Assembly (NCBI RefSeq): GCF_004342605.1
Contig: NZ_SLZL01000012.1
Span: forward strand, 1-64,000
Source of the DNA: Caulobacter sp. BK020
Lineage (GTDB): Bacteria > Pseudomonadota > Alphaproteobacteria > Caulobacterales > Caulobacteraceae
Length of the DNA stretch: 64,000 bases
Reading direction: 5' to 3'
Shown here: piece after piece, positions 1-7,840 of the stretch
Position numbering within the stretch: position 1 is the stretch's first letter
Layout: each line of letters begins with the position of its first letter
Translations under genes and position numbers: made by a program
The notes under the pieces: generated by a model
The model's database searches: none
Seen by the model: the letters and a program-made list of their open reading frames with translations, nothing else
Told to the model about the DNA's origin: nothing

Positions 1-95
1 TAGACCACCACCGTGGCGATCCCCAGCCGACGGCACGTCTTGATCACCCGCACCGCGATCTCGCCACGGTTGGCGATCAGGATTTTGTCGAACAT
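1..95 (-). CDS. Biotin carboxylase subunit, N-terminus only (acyl-CoA carboxylase alpha, PccA/MccA type)
   Basis: The minus strand from 95 encodes the N-terminus of a biotin carboxylase and runs off the left edge. Visible residues include the signature KILIANRGEIAVRVIKTC and then RRLGIATVVV, the opening of the ATP-grasp biotin carboxylase fold. The protein would carboxylate biotin for propionyl-CoA or methylcrotonyl-CoA carboxylase. An accC-type subunit is also possible, because only about 31 residues are visible and the BCCP part that would separate these lies outside. The family is certain; the substrate is not. Confidence 0.82.
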   Translation of the reverse strand, partial: MFDKILIANRGEIAVRVIKTCRRLGIATVVV

Positions 96-275
96 CCGCC
101 GGTCCCTAAGCTTTTGTCGTTGTCTCTTGTCACAAGGGACTAGCAGGCCGTCGAAGGTTTGCAACGGCGCCCCGGCATGACATTGTCCCTGACACCGGTT
201 TCCGAAGGGGACCGCAACGATGAGCGACGATTGGCGGCCAGCCCGTTGTTCGCGCCGCCTGAGAGGAAACTGTCG

Positions 276-791
276 ATGCTTCGTCCCGCCTTCGCGTTCC
301 TGGCCCTGGCCGGCGTCCTGGCCGCCGGCTCCGCCCTGGCCCAGACCCCGCCGCCCCCCGCCCCGGCCGCACCGCACGCCCCGCCGCCGGCCCCGCCCTA
401 CGGCCGTCCGGTCACCCTGGCCGAGGCCAGGATCGCCGCGGCCGCCGCCGAGGCCGAGGCGCGCAAGCAGGGCTGGTCGATGGTCATCGTCGTGGTCGAG
501 CCCAGCGGGGCCCTGGTGCTGAGCGAGAAGATGGACGGCGCCCAGTACGGCTCCAACGACGTGGCCCGCCGCAAGGCCGAGACCGCCGCCAACTTCCGCC
601 GGCCCACCTCCTATTTCCAGGAGGCGGTGAAGGGCGGCACGCTCAATTCGATCTTTACCGGCGCCCTGGCCATCGAGGGCGGCGAGCTGTTGATCGTCGA
701 CAATAGGATCGTCGGGGCGATCGGCGTCTCGGGCGGGTCCGGCGCCCAGGACGGCCAGGTGGCGCGGGTGGCGGCGGCCACCCTGAAATAG
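276..791 (+). CDS. Exported GlcG/HbpS-family protein
   Basis: A 171-residue protein. The ATG at 276 is chosen because it has a GAGAGGA ribosome site 8 bases upstream and opens a classic signal peptide (MLRPAFAFLALAGVLAAG, cut near SALAQ). A Pro/Ala-rich linker follows (residues about 22-45), then a GlcG/HbpS domain with the typical segments LAEARIAAAAAEAEA, GWSMVIVVVEPSGALV and GGELLIVDNRIVGAIGVSGG. Members bind haem or corrinoids or have no known ligand, so the specific role is unknown. The protein is predicted periplasmic. It converges with the DJ-1-like gene across a perfect palindrome. Confidence 0.85.
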   Translation: MLRPAFAFLALAGVLAAGSALAQTPPPPAPAAPHAPPPAPPYGRPVTLAEARIAAAAAEAEARKQGWSMVIVVVEPSGALVLSEKMDGAQYGSNDVARRKAETAANFRRPTSYFQEAVKGGTLNSIFTGALAIEGGELLIVDNRIVGAIGVSGGSGAQDGQVARVAAATLK

Positions 792-811
792 GGGGCCGGG
801 CAGAGACGATC

Positions 812-837
812 GGGGACAGGCCCATGGGCCTGTCCCC
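812..837. repeat. Perfect 26-bp palindrome of the GGGGACAGGC family, between convergent genes
   Basis: Two 13-base arms that are exact reverse complements (arm begins GGGGACAGGCCCA), with no loop. It sits 21 bases after the stop of the plus-strand GlcG-like gene and 8 bases after the minus-strand stop of the DJ-1-like gene, so it may act as a bidirectional terminator or be a REP-type element. Relatives lie at 22815-22840, 63615-63640 and three times in 59812-60050. Confidence 0.85.
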
Positions 838-844
838 AGCCGTG

Positions 845-1414
845 TCAGCCCTCGAACTCCCGGGCGAACATGGCCACATAGTCGTCGTGCTGGCCCTCCG
901 GCGCCACCAGGCGGCAGATGGCGGCGCTGAAGGTCACCGGGGCCGAGCCCGCGGCGGTGACCAGCTTGCCGTCGGCCACCGCCTTGGGCGTGTCGACATA
1001 GCGCTCGATCCCGGCATAGGCCGGCGCGTGGCCCGCCAGCCAGTCGGCGCCGTTCGAGGTGTGGGCCTTGCCGGCCAGGAGCCCGGCCCGGGCCACGGCG
1101 ACGGTCGCGCCGCAGATCGCGCCCACGATCTTGCCGTCGGCCTGGACCTGGCGCAGCAGGCTGTCGAACGCCGCGTCGCGATAGGCCGGCCAGGCGTCCG
1201 AGCCGATCAGCAGGAAGACGTCGGCGTCCGCCAGCACCGGGTCGGAGAAGCTGTAGTCGGCCGCGGCCAGCACGCCGCCGATCGAGGTCTGCGGCTCGCC
1301 GTCCGGCGTGGCGATCTCGATCTGGACGCCGTAATATTCGCGCAGGGCGGCCAGCACCGGCCCGGCCTCCCAGTCGGCCCAGCCCGGTTGCAGGAAAGCG
1401 ACGGCGACGGTCAT
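845..1414 (-). CDS. DJ-1/PfpI family protein (class I glutamine amidotransferase-like)
   Basis: A 189-residue cytoplasmic protein of the DJ-1/ThiJ/PfpI superfamily. The nucleophile elbow GAICGATVAVARAGLL (Cys near residue 100) and the preceding VFLLIGSDAWPAY are visible. The start at 1414 begins directly with the first beta strand (MTVAVAFLQPG), as is usual for the family. Related proteins act as glyoxalases, chaperones, proteases or oxidative-stress proteins. Nothing nearby settles which; the gene is alone on its strand and divergent from msrB. Confidence 0.82.
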   Translation of the reverse strand: MTVAVAFLQPGWADWEAGPVLAALREYYGVQIEIATPDGEPQTSIGGVLAAADYSFSDPVLADADVFLLIGSDAWPAYRDAAFDSLLRQVQADGKIVGAICGATVAVARAGLLAGKAHTSNGADWLAGHAPAYAGIERYVDTPKAVADGKLVTAAGSAPVTFSAAICRLVAPEGQHDDYVAMFAREFEG

Positions 1415-1538
1415 GGCGGGGTCCTCTCGACGGTTCGGAACGAACGTGATCGACCGTCTTATGCGCCGGCCCGACCGCCCTTGTCAGCAGGCCGCCGCCC
1501 CCTACCGAAACGCTCGCCAAGCGCCCATATTGCCGGTC

Positions 1539-2033
1539 ATGACCGACACAGCCCAAAGCCCCGCCCCCCGCTCGTCCAGCGGCTTCGACCTGACCCCGCC
1601 GACCGAGCCGGAACGCCAGCGCCTGGAGGCCGACCTGACGGCCGAGGAAGCCCGGGTCCTGCTGCACCACGGCACCGAGGCCCCGTTCTGCGGCGGCCTG
1701 CTGGGCGAGAAGAGCCCCGGCGTCTACTGCTGCCGCGAGTGCGGCCTGCCCCTGTTCGAATACCGCACCAAGTTCGAGAGCGGCACCGGCTGGCCCAGCT
1801 TCTACGCGCCGTTCGACGCCGAGCACGTCAAGGAGGTGCGCGACACCTCGTACGGCATGGTCCGCATCGAGACCCGCTGCGCCCGCTGCGACAGCCACCA
1901 GGGCCACGTCTTCCCCGACGGCCCGGCCCCGACCCGGCTGCGCTACTGCATTAATTCGGTGTCGCTGCAGTTCGTGAAGGCCGGCGATCCCCTGCCCGAC
2001 CCCCTGCACCGGGGCGACACGGTCGCGGCGTAG
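1539..2033 (+). CDS. msrB: Peptide-methionine (R)-S-oxide reductase MsrB
   Basis: A 164-residue thiol oxidoreductase that repairs methionine-R-sulfoxide in proteins. The ATG at 1539 gives a normal-length protein; the open frame extends further upstream without family similarity. Motifs: CCRECG and CARCDSHQGHVF (the four zinc cysteines), the substrate site ESGTGWPSF, and the catalytic RYCINSVSLQF near the C-terminus. No signal peptide is seen, so it should be cytoplasmic. It is a single gene divergent from the DJ-1-like gene, a pairing that would fit an oxidative-stress theme. Confidence 0.93.
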   Translation: MTDTAQSPAPRSSSGFDLTPPTEPERQRLEADLTAEEARVLLHHGTEAPFCGGLLGEKSPGVYCCRECGLPLFEYRTKFESGTGWPSFYAPFDAEHVKEVRDTSYGMVRIETRCARCDSHQGHVFPDGPAPTRLRYCINSVSLQFVKAGDPLPDPLHRGDTVAA

Positions 2034-2077
2034 AGCGATAGCGGAGCGCCGACACCTCGCCGGCGCCCCGCCCTGCA

Positions 2078-3007
2078 TCAGGCCTCGACCGTTTCGCGCG
2101 GCTTGGCCGTGGCGGCCAGACCGTTGCTGATGGCCTGGGCGTAGTCGGCGGGCGTGGGCTTGCCGCCGCCCCCGGCCTCGGTCGACCAGACGCCGCTGCT
2201 GTTCCACAGGAAGCCGCCGGTGATCCCGGTCCCGGCGAAGCCCGCGAAGGTCTCCTGCATCTCCTCGGGTCCGAAGCCGTCGGCCCCCAGCACCGCGAAG
2301 CCCGGGACGATGAAGGCGTCGGCGTCGGTCACGCCGGTGTTCGGCGTGGCGCGCACGGCGTCGGCCCAGTCGGTCGGCGAATTGCCGCCGCCGCCGGCGT
2401 AGCACTGCAGGTTCATCCACTTGACGACCTGCTTCTGGCCGTTCTGGGCGTAGACGTCGGCCAGGCAGCCGGTCCAGAAGCTGGTGGCCGTGTACGGACA
2501 ATAGGTGGCGTAGAGCCCCATCGAACCGACGTCGAGCGTCAGGGCCACGATCATGGCCTGGTCGTCGCTGGTGTAGCCGTCCTGGGACTCGTAGTCGAAA
2601 TCGACGCCGGTCACCCCGAACGCCGAGACCAGGGCGGCGAGGTTGGCCTTGACCTGGTCGCGGGCGTCCAGCCAGGCGGTGAAGTCGCTGGTGGTGCCCC
2701 AGGCACCGACCGAAACGATCAGGTCGCGGACGCTGCCGCCGCCGTTCATCAGCGCCTTGACCAGGGCCGGGAAGTTCGGATTGACCCCGCTGGTCCCGTC
2801 GGTGGCGTACTTGATCTGGCCGCCGCTGACGAACAGCGTGTCGTTCAGGTAGAGGTCGCCGCCCGCGTGGATGTGGATCGACCACAGGATGACCGTGGTG
2901 ATCCCCGCGTTCAGCTGGGCCGCCTGCTGGGTGTAGGGCACGGGCGGATTGGGATAGCCGTCCTGGAACAGGCCGCTGCCATAGATGGCGATGGGATAGG
3001 CCGACAT
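2078..3007 (-). CDS. Glycoside hydrolase family 18-like protein (chitinase/ENGase fold)
   Basis: A 309-residue protein starting at 3007, where GGAGG lies 9 bases upstream; the longer open frame above it is not coding. The GH18 signature DxxDxDxE appears as GVTGVDFDYES, with the acid/base Glu at its end. The barrel strands before and after (LIVSVGAWG, WMNLQCYAGG, GGFLWNSSGVW) fit a TIM-barrel with a Trp at the last strand. No signal peptide is visible, which is unusual for an extracellular chitinase and suggests an intracellular enzyme, a non-classical export route or a lectin-like use. The substrate is unknown. Confidence 0.75.
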   Translation of the reverse strand: MSAYPIAIYGSGLFQDGYPNPPVPYTQQAAQLNAGITTVILWSIHIHAGGDLYLNDTLFVSGGQIKYATDGTSGVNPNFPALVKALMNGGGSVRDLIVSVGAWGTTSDFTAWLDARDQVKANLAALVSAFGVTGVDFDYESQDGYTSDDQAMIVALTLDVGSMGLYATYCPYTATSFWTGCLADVYAQNGQKQVVKWMNLQCYAGGGGNSPTDWADAVRATPNTGVTDADAFIVPGFAVLGADGFGPEEMQETFAGFAGTGITGGFLWNSSGVWSTEAGGGGKPTPADYAQAISNGLAATAKPRETVEA

Positions 3008-3084
3008 GGGAAACGCCTCCGCGCTCGGAATGAGCCGGCGGCACGTTAGCGCAGCGCGAAACTTATGCGCGTATTTTGATTTCA

Positions 3085-3501
3085 CTATCGCGTTACGACG
3101 TTCCCACCCTCGGTGACCATCGAGCTGCTGTAGGTCAGGTAGCCGCGCTCGACCATGCGCCGCATGGCCTCGTAGACCTCGGCCAGCTCCTCGTAGGCGG
3201 CGCGCAGGGCCGCCAGGCGGGCCGTCTGTTCGGGGGTGATCGCCGAGCCGGTCTCGGTGATCGCCACGGCCTCGGCCACCCAGCGCGACCGGGCCAGGGC
3301 GGCGGCCACCGCCAGGCGCTGGAACTTGCCGCCGTCGCTCTTGCCCAGCACCTGGGCGATCACCGCGGTGTTGGAGGCGTAGGCGGTGTAGTCGATCTGC
3401 TCCAGATGGCCGCGCAGGCGGCGCTGGGTCTGGGGATCGGTGTCCTGGGGCTCGAAATGGTCGTGGGTGCGGCGAAAGCTGGAGGTCACGGTCGAGGACA
3501 T
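3085..3501 (-). CDS. Hypothetical helical protein, 138 aa
   Basis: I do not recognise the family. The reading frame has strong GC3 codon bias and begins with ATG at 3501 (MSSTVTSSFRRTHDHFE). The middle (residues about 60-120) is rich in Ala, Arg and Glu and predicted mostly helical; there is no signal peptide or membrane segment. It follows the GH18-like gene in the same direction but about 80 bases upstream of its start, so co-transcription (this gene first) is possible. Confidence 0.6.
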   Translation of the reverse strand: MSSTVTSSFRRTHDHFEPQDTDPQTQRRLRGHLEQIDYTAYASNTAVIAQVLGKSDGGKFQRLAVAAALARSRWVAEAVAITETGSAITPEQTARLAALRAAYEELAEVYEAMRRMVERGYLTYSSSMVTEGGNVVTR

Positions 3502-3605
3502 GACGGTCTTCCCTGGGCGCCGCCGAACCGGCGGGTCGTGGGCCGGCGGATTGTGGAAAACTCTGCGCCAACAGCCTTAACGGCCGATTGAGAAGCGTCA
3601 GCATG

Positions 3606-3992
3606 TCAGCCGGACGCCTCGCCCAGCTGGGACAGCCAATAGTCCCGGTGCGTCATGGGATCATAGCCGCGCAGCATCCACGACGGCAGCTTCCAGTCCG
3701 GATCGTCGTCGCCGTACCAGGCGCCGGCGCCGCGCAGGGCCTCGACGAAGTTCCAATGCACGTCGGGCGGACTGCCGCGGCGGCGGCGGAACTCGACGCG
3801 GCGGGTCTCCAGCAGGGCGACGATGCGCTTCTTCAGCGCACGCTCGCGGTCGACCTCCGCCTGCCGAGCGTCGCGAACCGCTTTCGCGGCGGCGCGGCGT
3901 TCGGCCGACGTGGGCTCCGGCGGCGGCGGCGCGGGACCGTCCTGGCGGTGCGGCCGGACGCTGGGTGGATTGCGGCGTGGACCCTGGGTCAT
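3606..3992 (-). CDS. Hypothetical basic protein, 128 aa
   Basis: The ATG at 3992 with a GAGGA ribosome site about 9 bases upstream is preferred over the longer frame to 4412, whose extension is low-complexity. The N-terminus is Pro/Arg-rich; residues about 28-70 form a charged helix (AERRAAAKAVRDARQ), and the C-terminus is Trp/Tyr-rich (GAWYGDDDPDWKLPSW). No known domain is recognised. It ends at the gene-poor accessory patch. Confidence 0.55.
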   Translation of the reverse strand: MTQGPRRNPPSVRPHRQDGPAPPPPEPTSAERRAAAKAVRDARQAEVDRERALKKRIVALLETRRVEFRRRRGSPPDVHWNFVEALRGAGAWYGDDDPDWKLPSWMLRGYDPMTHRDYWLSQLGEASG

Positions 3993-4479
3993 GGAGTTGT
4001 CCTCGATTGAACGCGCACGGCTTCGCCCCCACGGGCCGGGCGGCGCGCGGAGCGGAATGGAGAGGCGCGGGGCGCCGGGCCGCGCCCGGAGCGATGGAAG
4101 ATGCGATACCGTTTCGACGAGACCAGGACGCCCCGCGCGACCGTTATCCGCAAGGCCGGGGCGCGCGGGCCTTTTCCGCCCTTCACCCCACCCGGTTGGT
4201 TCCTGCTGGATCTGTGCACCGCATGAAACAGAGGCGGGAGTGAGCCAGACGAGGACCGGAGCGAACCCCACGACGGGCGGCGATCCTCCGACGGACCGCC
4301 GATGGGCGAGCTTACGTCCCTCGCCCTCTGTTTCAGCCCCAGCGGCCACGCTCACGCGCCTCCGAGGGACCCCGCTCGATCGCACCCGCCGCACGCATCG
4401 GGCCGGATCCAAGCGCCCTCTCCCCGCGACGGGATGACGGTGAGTATGCGGGTGGTCTGGAGGGGTGAGGATAAGTTTG

Positions 4480-4504
4480 GGTCGAGAAAGTTTAGGGTGT
4501 TGAA
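4480..4504 (+). repeat. 25-base dispersed motif, copy 1
   Basis: Reads GGGTCGAGAAAGTTTAGGG then TGTTGA. A second copy on the opposite strand at 60099-60123 matches 23 of 25 bases; the two differences are both T/C. Each copy lies in a gene-free region, and the string GAGGATAAG is found just 5' of this copy and also near the other. Confidence 0.65.
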
Positions 4505-4603
4505 AGGGCTGGAGTTTGGTGGCTATGAGCCGAGGAAGGACGCACGTTCGCCCTCCTCAGTTGCCATCCTCGGACTTGGAGGTCGCCCCGCCCGCAACGG
4601 CGA

Positions 4604-4755
4604 GGCCGCGCCTTAAAACCTTGGAGGCGAGCCTGCTCTGGCGTCTGGCCGAGTCAAGGACCGCCTCTGGCGGCCGCGTCGCGGCGACGCGGCGCGTCGT
4701 CCTTGACTCGGCCAGACGCCAGAGCTCCGATCCACCAAGGCTTTAAGGCGCGGCC
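4604..4755. repeat. Nested inverted repeat, 152 bp (cruciform-like)
   Basis: The outer arms 4604-4624 and 4735-4755 pair over 21 bases with one mismatch; the inner arms 4635-4661 and 4699-4725 pair perfectly over 27 bases. The 37-base centre is itself GC-rich and partly self-complementary. The size and nesting exceed a normal terminator. A MITE-like element or a structured RNA are the main alternatives. Confidence 0.85.
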
Positions 4756-4849
4756 CATCCGAGGCGGATGCGGGCTTTCGCCGAAGAGCGGACGTGGCGA
4801 GAGACCGAGAAGGGTGGAAAAGCAACCTTCCCTCCGCCAAGCTGGGGCG

Positions 4850-5125
4850 ATGAAAATACCCGTCGGCTTCCATGAACTCTGCTCGGGTCTCCACCAGGAC
4901 GCCCTCTACCTTGCGCAAGGAAGCGTGGAACGCCTCGCGGCTGATTGTGTGGAATTCGTCAGGCAAGATCACAAGGCTGATCTCCTTGAATTCCTGCGCA
5001 ACGAACTGGAGGCGCGAACGGCAAGCGAAATGAAGGGAGCCATCAACCGGCAGAAGCCCGACATTCGCCTTTCGTCTTCCAATGCGAAGACCTTCTTGGA
5101 GAATGTCCTCCTGCGCCTTGGCTGA
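4850..5125 (+). CDS. Small protein resembling contact-dependent-inhibition immunity proteins (orphan)
   Basis: A 91-residue frame from ATG 4850 (MKIPVGFHELCSGLHQDALY). Its codon use and GC content are clearly lower than the neighbours (rare codons ATA, TTG, CTT, GGA), which suggests acquired DNA. The early helix with an HQD motif, then acidic helices (FLRNELEARTASEMKG) and a C-terminal NAKTFLENVLLRL recall small CdiI-type immunity proteins by eye, but this is not a firm family match. No toxin gene lies beside it. A minus-strand frame also spans the region; I judged it less likely. Confidence 0.48.
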   Translation: MKIPVGFHELCSGLHQDALYLAQGSVERLAADCVEFVRQDHKADLLEFLRNELEARTASEMKGAINRQKPDIRLSSSNAKTFLENVLLRLG

Positions 5126-5187
5126 TGCGATAACCGCCGCGAAAGCGGAGCCGATGAATGTCATCGGAGGGTCGGGAGCGCACATTG

Positions 5188-5328
5188 CTCCCTCTCCCAG
5201 AGGGAGAGGGTCGGGGTGAGGGGTTACGGCGTCAGACGGAGCGCCGGCACGCCGTCGGACTTTGTAACCCCTCACCCTCCCATCGCTTCGCGACGGGCCC
5301 CTCCCTCTCCCTCTGGGAGAGGGCTCCC
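5188..5328. repeat. Composite palindromic intergenic repeat
   Basis: The outer arms (CTCCCTCTCCCAGAGGGAG at the left; its counterpart CCCTCTGGGAGAGGGCTCCC at the right) enclose a second pair, GGTGAGGGGTTAC at 5215-5227 and its complement at 5264-5276. It is 3' of the DUF2461 gene. Structurally related elements sit at 49719-49873, 55353-55462 and 60640-60760. Confidence 0.75.
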
Positions 5329-5334
5329 AAATCC

Positions 5335-6114
5335 CTACCCCAACGCCTTCCACCCGAACGCCAGCAGCGGCCGTGCGTCGGCCACGAAGTCGGCGATCAC
5401 CTCCGCCAAGCCCTCCCCGCCGATCTCGGCCCCGGTCAGCGGTCGCCGCACCAGCCAGCGGGTGCGCTTGAGGGCCGGCTCCAGCGGGCCGCCGGCGTGG
5501 TCCTCGAAGCCCTTGGGCATGCGCTTGGTCGGCTCGCCCGGCTCCAGATCAAGGCCCTGGGCGGTCAGGGCCGCCTCGACCGCCGCCCAGCCCCTGGGGT
5601 CGGCGGCGATAGCGCGGCGGAAGGCGTCGATGTGCGGGCGTTCGGTCAGGTAGAAGCCCGCCGCCGCGAACGGGCCGTGGCCGTAATAGCCCGCTTCGGC
5701 CTCTTGCGCCGACGGCAGGGTCGAGGGGTCCAGCGGGTCGATGGTCTCCGGATCGAAGGCCGGGGCCGGCCCGCCCTCCGGCTCGATGTGCACATAGAGC
5801 AGGCCCGGCGACAGCTTCTGGCCGTCACGGGTCAGGGTGGCCGAGACGTGGGTCTTGTAGGGCCGCTTGTCCTTGGAGAACCGCACGTCGCGATGGATGC
5901 GGAACACGCTCTTCTTGGGATCGCCGGCCAGCGGCAGGTCGCGGGCCGCCAGGGCCCCGTTCAGGGCCTCGATCAGGGCCGCCAGGGTCGGCTTGAGGCG
6001 ATCGTCATAGACGGCGCGGTTGGCGGTGAACCATTCGCGGTCGTTATGGGCCGCCAGGCCGGTCAGGAAGGCCAGGTCGGCGGCGGCGAAGCCGGGGAAG
6101 GACGTGCGAGTCAT
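5335..6114 (-). CDS. DUF2461 / TIGR02453 family protein
   Basis: A 259-residue cytoplasmic protein of unknown biochemical function. The opening FPGFAAADLAFLTGLAAHNDREWFTANR, with the NDREWF core, and the segment SVFRIHRDVRFSKDKRPYKTH (conserved arginine/lysine-rich pocket) are diagnostic for the family. Length matches known members (about 220-260). It stands alone on the minus strand and is bounded downstream by a palindromic repeat. Confidence 0.85.
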   Translation of the reverse strand: MTRTSFPGFAAADLAFLTGLAAHNDREWFTANRAVYDDRLKPTLAALIEALNGALAARDLPLAGDPKKSVFRIHRDVRFSKDKRPYKTHVSATLTRDGQKLSPGLLYVHIEPEGGPAPAFDPETIDPLDPSTLPSAQEAEAGYYGHGPFAAAGFYLTERPHIDAFRRAIAADPRGWAAVEAALTAQGLDLEPGEPTKRMPKGFEDHAGGPLEPALKRTRWLVRRPLTGAEIGGEGLAEVIADFVADARPLLAFGWKALG

Positions 6115-6270
6115 GGCGGCAGGCTAGACCAGAAGACCGCCGCCTGTCCCTGCTGACACCCCCTGTCAGCAACCGCGCCGAACCTGAACATTTAGCGAAC
6201 AAATGACCTTGCGCGAAGGCCCCGAACGGGGGAGGTTCCGCGCCGTTCATCCCCCTTAAGGAGCCTCCCC

Positions 6271-6624
6271 ATGAGCATCCAAGACATCGCCGCCGACCTG
6301 GTGGCCCTCTGCAAGGCCGGCAAGTTCGACGAGGCCGGCGAGAAGTACTGGGCCGACGACGTGGTCAGCATCGAGGCCATGCCCGGCGACATGGCCCGCA
6401 TCGCCGGCAAGGCCGCCGTGCGCGGCAAGGGCGAATGGTGGGCCGCTAACAACGAGGTCCACGGTTTTGAGATCACCGGCCCGTTCGTCAACGGCGACCA
6501 GTTCGTGGTCGGCTTCAAGATGGAGGTCACGCCCAAGGCCACCGGCGAGCGCACCACCCTGGACGAGGTCGGCCTCTACACCATCCGCGACGGCAAGATC
6601 GCCGAGGAGCGGTTCTTTTACTGA
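6271..6624 (+). CDS. SnoaL-like / NTF2-fold protein
   Basis: A 117-residue alpha+beta-cone protein. The ATG at 6271 follows AAGGAG by 8 bases. The N-terminal helices (IAADLVALCKAGKFDEAGEKYWADDVV) lead to the strands GPFVNGDQFVVGFKMEV and GLYTIRDGKIAEERFFY, the usual SnoaL_2 ending. Members are small-molecule isomerases or hydrolases, or simply binding proteins. No partner gene indicates a ligand here. Confidence 0.82.
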   Translation: MSIQDIAADLVALCKAGKFDEAGEKYWADDVVSIEAMPGDMARIAGKAAVRGKGEWWAANNEVHGFEITGPFVNGDQFVVGFKMEVTPKATGERTTLDEVGLYTIRDGKIAEERFFY

Positions 6625-6641
6625 ACACGGTAGAACCGCGA

Positions 6642-7037
6642 TTATTCGATCCGGAAGACGTGCGTGAACTTGGCCAGTTTGCGCACGTCGTTCCAGCGCA
6701 CGCCGTGATGACCGATTGTTCGCCTTTCGAAGAGCGGACCAATTGGGCAGACGAAGATCATGCACCGGCCGTCACCGGGATCGTAGACCATCATAAGATT
6801 GTCGCGCGCGTGCCAATCCGCCGAACCGAAGGCGTTGTCGTCTCGTCCGGGCGTGCTGATCATCGCCCCGTTGTCATCTGTATAGGCGGCGAAATGGCAG
6901 ACGCCGTGGGGCTCGAACTCGACCGTTCGCTCGTCGACGACGCAAATCTCCGGCAGTTCGCGGCTCGCGACCTCAAGCGCCTTTCGCCTATTCGCGATCT
7001 GATGACCGTTTCCTTTGGCCAGAAATCTCTTCGCCAT
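6642..7037 (-). CDS. Hypothetical protein, 131 aa, start codon buried in a perfect hairpin
   Basis: The start is ATG 7037, preceded at 6 bases by GGAGGGG. The sequence is Cys/His/Trp-containing (ICVVDERTVEFEPHGVCHF, SADWHARDNLMMVYDPGDG) and does not match a family I know. Codon bias is weaker and GC lower than in the flanking genes, so it may be acquired. The whole ribosome site and start codon lie in the 3' arm of a 24-bp perfect inverted repeat (7033-7088), which would hide them in the mRNA. Confidence 0.6.
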   Translation of the reverse strand: MAKRFLAKGNGHQIANRRKALEVASRELPEICVVDERTVEFEPHGVCHFAAYTDDNGAMISTPGRDDNAFGSADWHARDNLMMVYDPGDGRCMIFVCPIGPLFERRTIGHHGVRWNDVRKLAKFTHVFRIE

Positions 7038-7088
7038 CCGATCCCCTCCGGGCGAGCAGGAAATCTCGCCCGGAGGGGATCGGATGGC
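7033..7088. repeat. 24-bp perfect inverted repeat over a ribosome binding site
   Basis: Arms 7033-7056 and 7065-7088 are exact reverse complements with an 8-base loop. Read on the minus strand, the 3' arm contains GGAGGGG and the ATG of the 131-residue gene. It also lies 27 bases past the stop of the DUF1428 gene transcribed toward it, so it could serve as that gene's terminator. Confidence 0.85.
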
Positions 7089-7115
7089 CTTTCAAAGTAT
7101 TGGTCAAGTTCGCTC

Positions 7116-7469
7116 TCAGAGTTCCAGAAACGGCGCGAACCCGCCGAAGATCATGCGTTTGCCGTCGAACGGCATGTCGGTCATGTACGGCTTGAGGCGT
7201 TCGTCGGCCATGACCTTGGCCATGATCTCGTCGCGCGACGCCTTGTCCTTGTAGGTGATCCACGAGAACACCACGACCTCGTCCTCCGTCGCCTGGACGG
7301 CGCGGGGGAACGAGGTCAGCTCGCCATAGGGCACGTCGTCGGCCAGGCACTCGACGTAGGACAACGCGCCGAACTCCATCCAGACCTGGCCGCCCAGCTG
7401 GGCCATCTTCTTGTAGGCCTCGATATTGGCCTTGGGGACCGCGAGCACGAAACCGTCGACATAGGACAT
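7116..7469 (-). CDS. DUF1428 family protein
   Basis: A 117-residue protein with the family opening MSYVDGFVLAVPKANIEAYK and the ending DGKRMIFGGFAPFLEL. The ATG at 7469 has GGGAGGA 5 bases upstream; the longer frame to 7703 is not real. DUF1428 proteins adopt a dimeric ferredoxin-like (ABM) fold and have no established activity. It probably forms a short unit with the small gene immediately upstream (7550-7753). Confidence 0.85.
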   Translation of the reverse strand: MSYVDGFVLAVPKANIEAYKKMAQLGGQVWMEFGALSYVECLADDVPYGELTSFPRAVQATEDEVVVFSWITYKDKASRDEIMAKVMADERLKPYMTDMPFDGKRMIFGGFAPFLEL

Positions 7470-7549
7470 GGCGTCCTCCCTTGTTGCTTCAGCCCTCCCA
7501 GGACGACTGAACGCGAACAAAGCCGACAACGGACTCGATTTTAATGGGA

Positions 7550-7753
7550 TCAGTGGCCCAGCGCGGCGACCACGGCCTTCTGGTGGGCTGGGTCCAGGTG
7601 CTTGGACACCGCCTTGATGATGTCGCCCGAGACCTTGGCCAGGGCGCGGGCGTCCGGCGCCGGGTCGCCGCCGTGGATCGCCAGCCAGAGCTCGATGATC
7701 CACTGGGGATCGTTCCTGTGGGTGGCGGTGATCTGCCGAGGTTGAAGAGCCAC
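7550..7753 (-). CDS. Small hypothetical protein, 67 aa
   Basis: Starts with GTG at 7753 behind a strong GGGAGGA site (6-base spacing). The in-frame coding bias is good, and the helical content (WIIELWLAIHGGDPAPDARALAKVSGDIIKAV) suggests a small soluble protein. No family is recognised. It is followed by DUF1428 on the same strand. Confidence 0.6.
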   Translation of the reverse strand: MALQPRQITATHRNDPQWIIELWLAIHGGDPAPDARALAKVSGDIIKAVSKHLDPAHQKAVVAALGH

Positions 7754-7840
7754 GTTACATCCTCCCGGTTGCCGCGCCTTGGCGCTTGAACCTATGAGTG
7801 TATACGCGATCGACTCGACCGGTGATCACCACCCCGTGAT

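Larger units (their letters stand above)
3993..4849. other. Gene-free stretch with large inverted repeats
   Basis: No open frame here has convincing codon use or a ribosome site; the frames present are continuations or shadows. It holds an 11-bp inverted pair (4224-4234 with 4325-4335), a 25-base motif at 4480-4504 that recurs near 60.1 kb, and the nested inverted repeat 4604-4755. It looks like decayed or mobile intergenic DNA. Confidence 0.6.

Noticed and set aside
4613..5353. Minus-strand 246-codon frame
   Set aside because: It crosses two palindromic repeats and lacks a ribosome site; the plus-strand 91-codon frame is the more natural gene in the middle.
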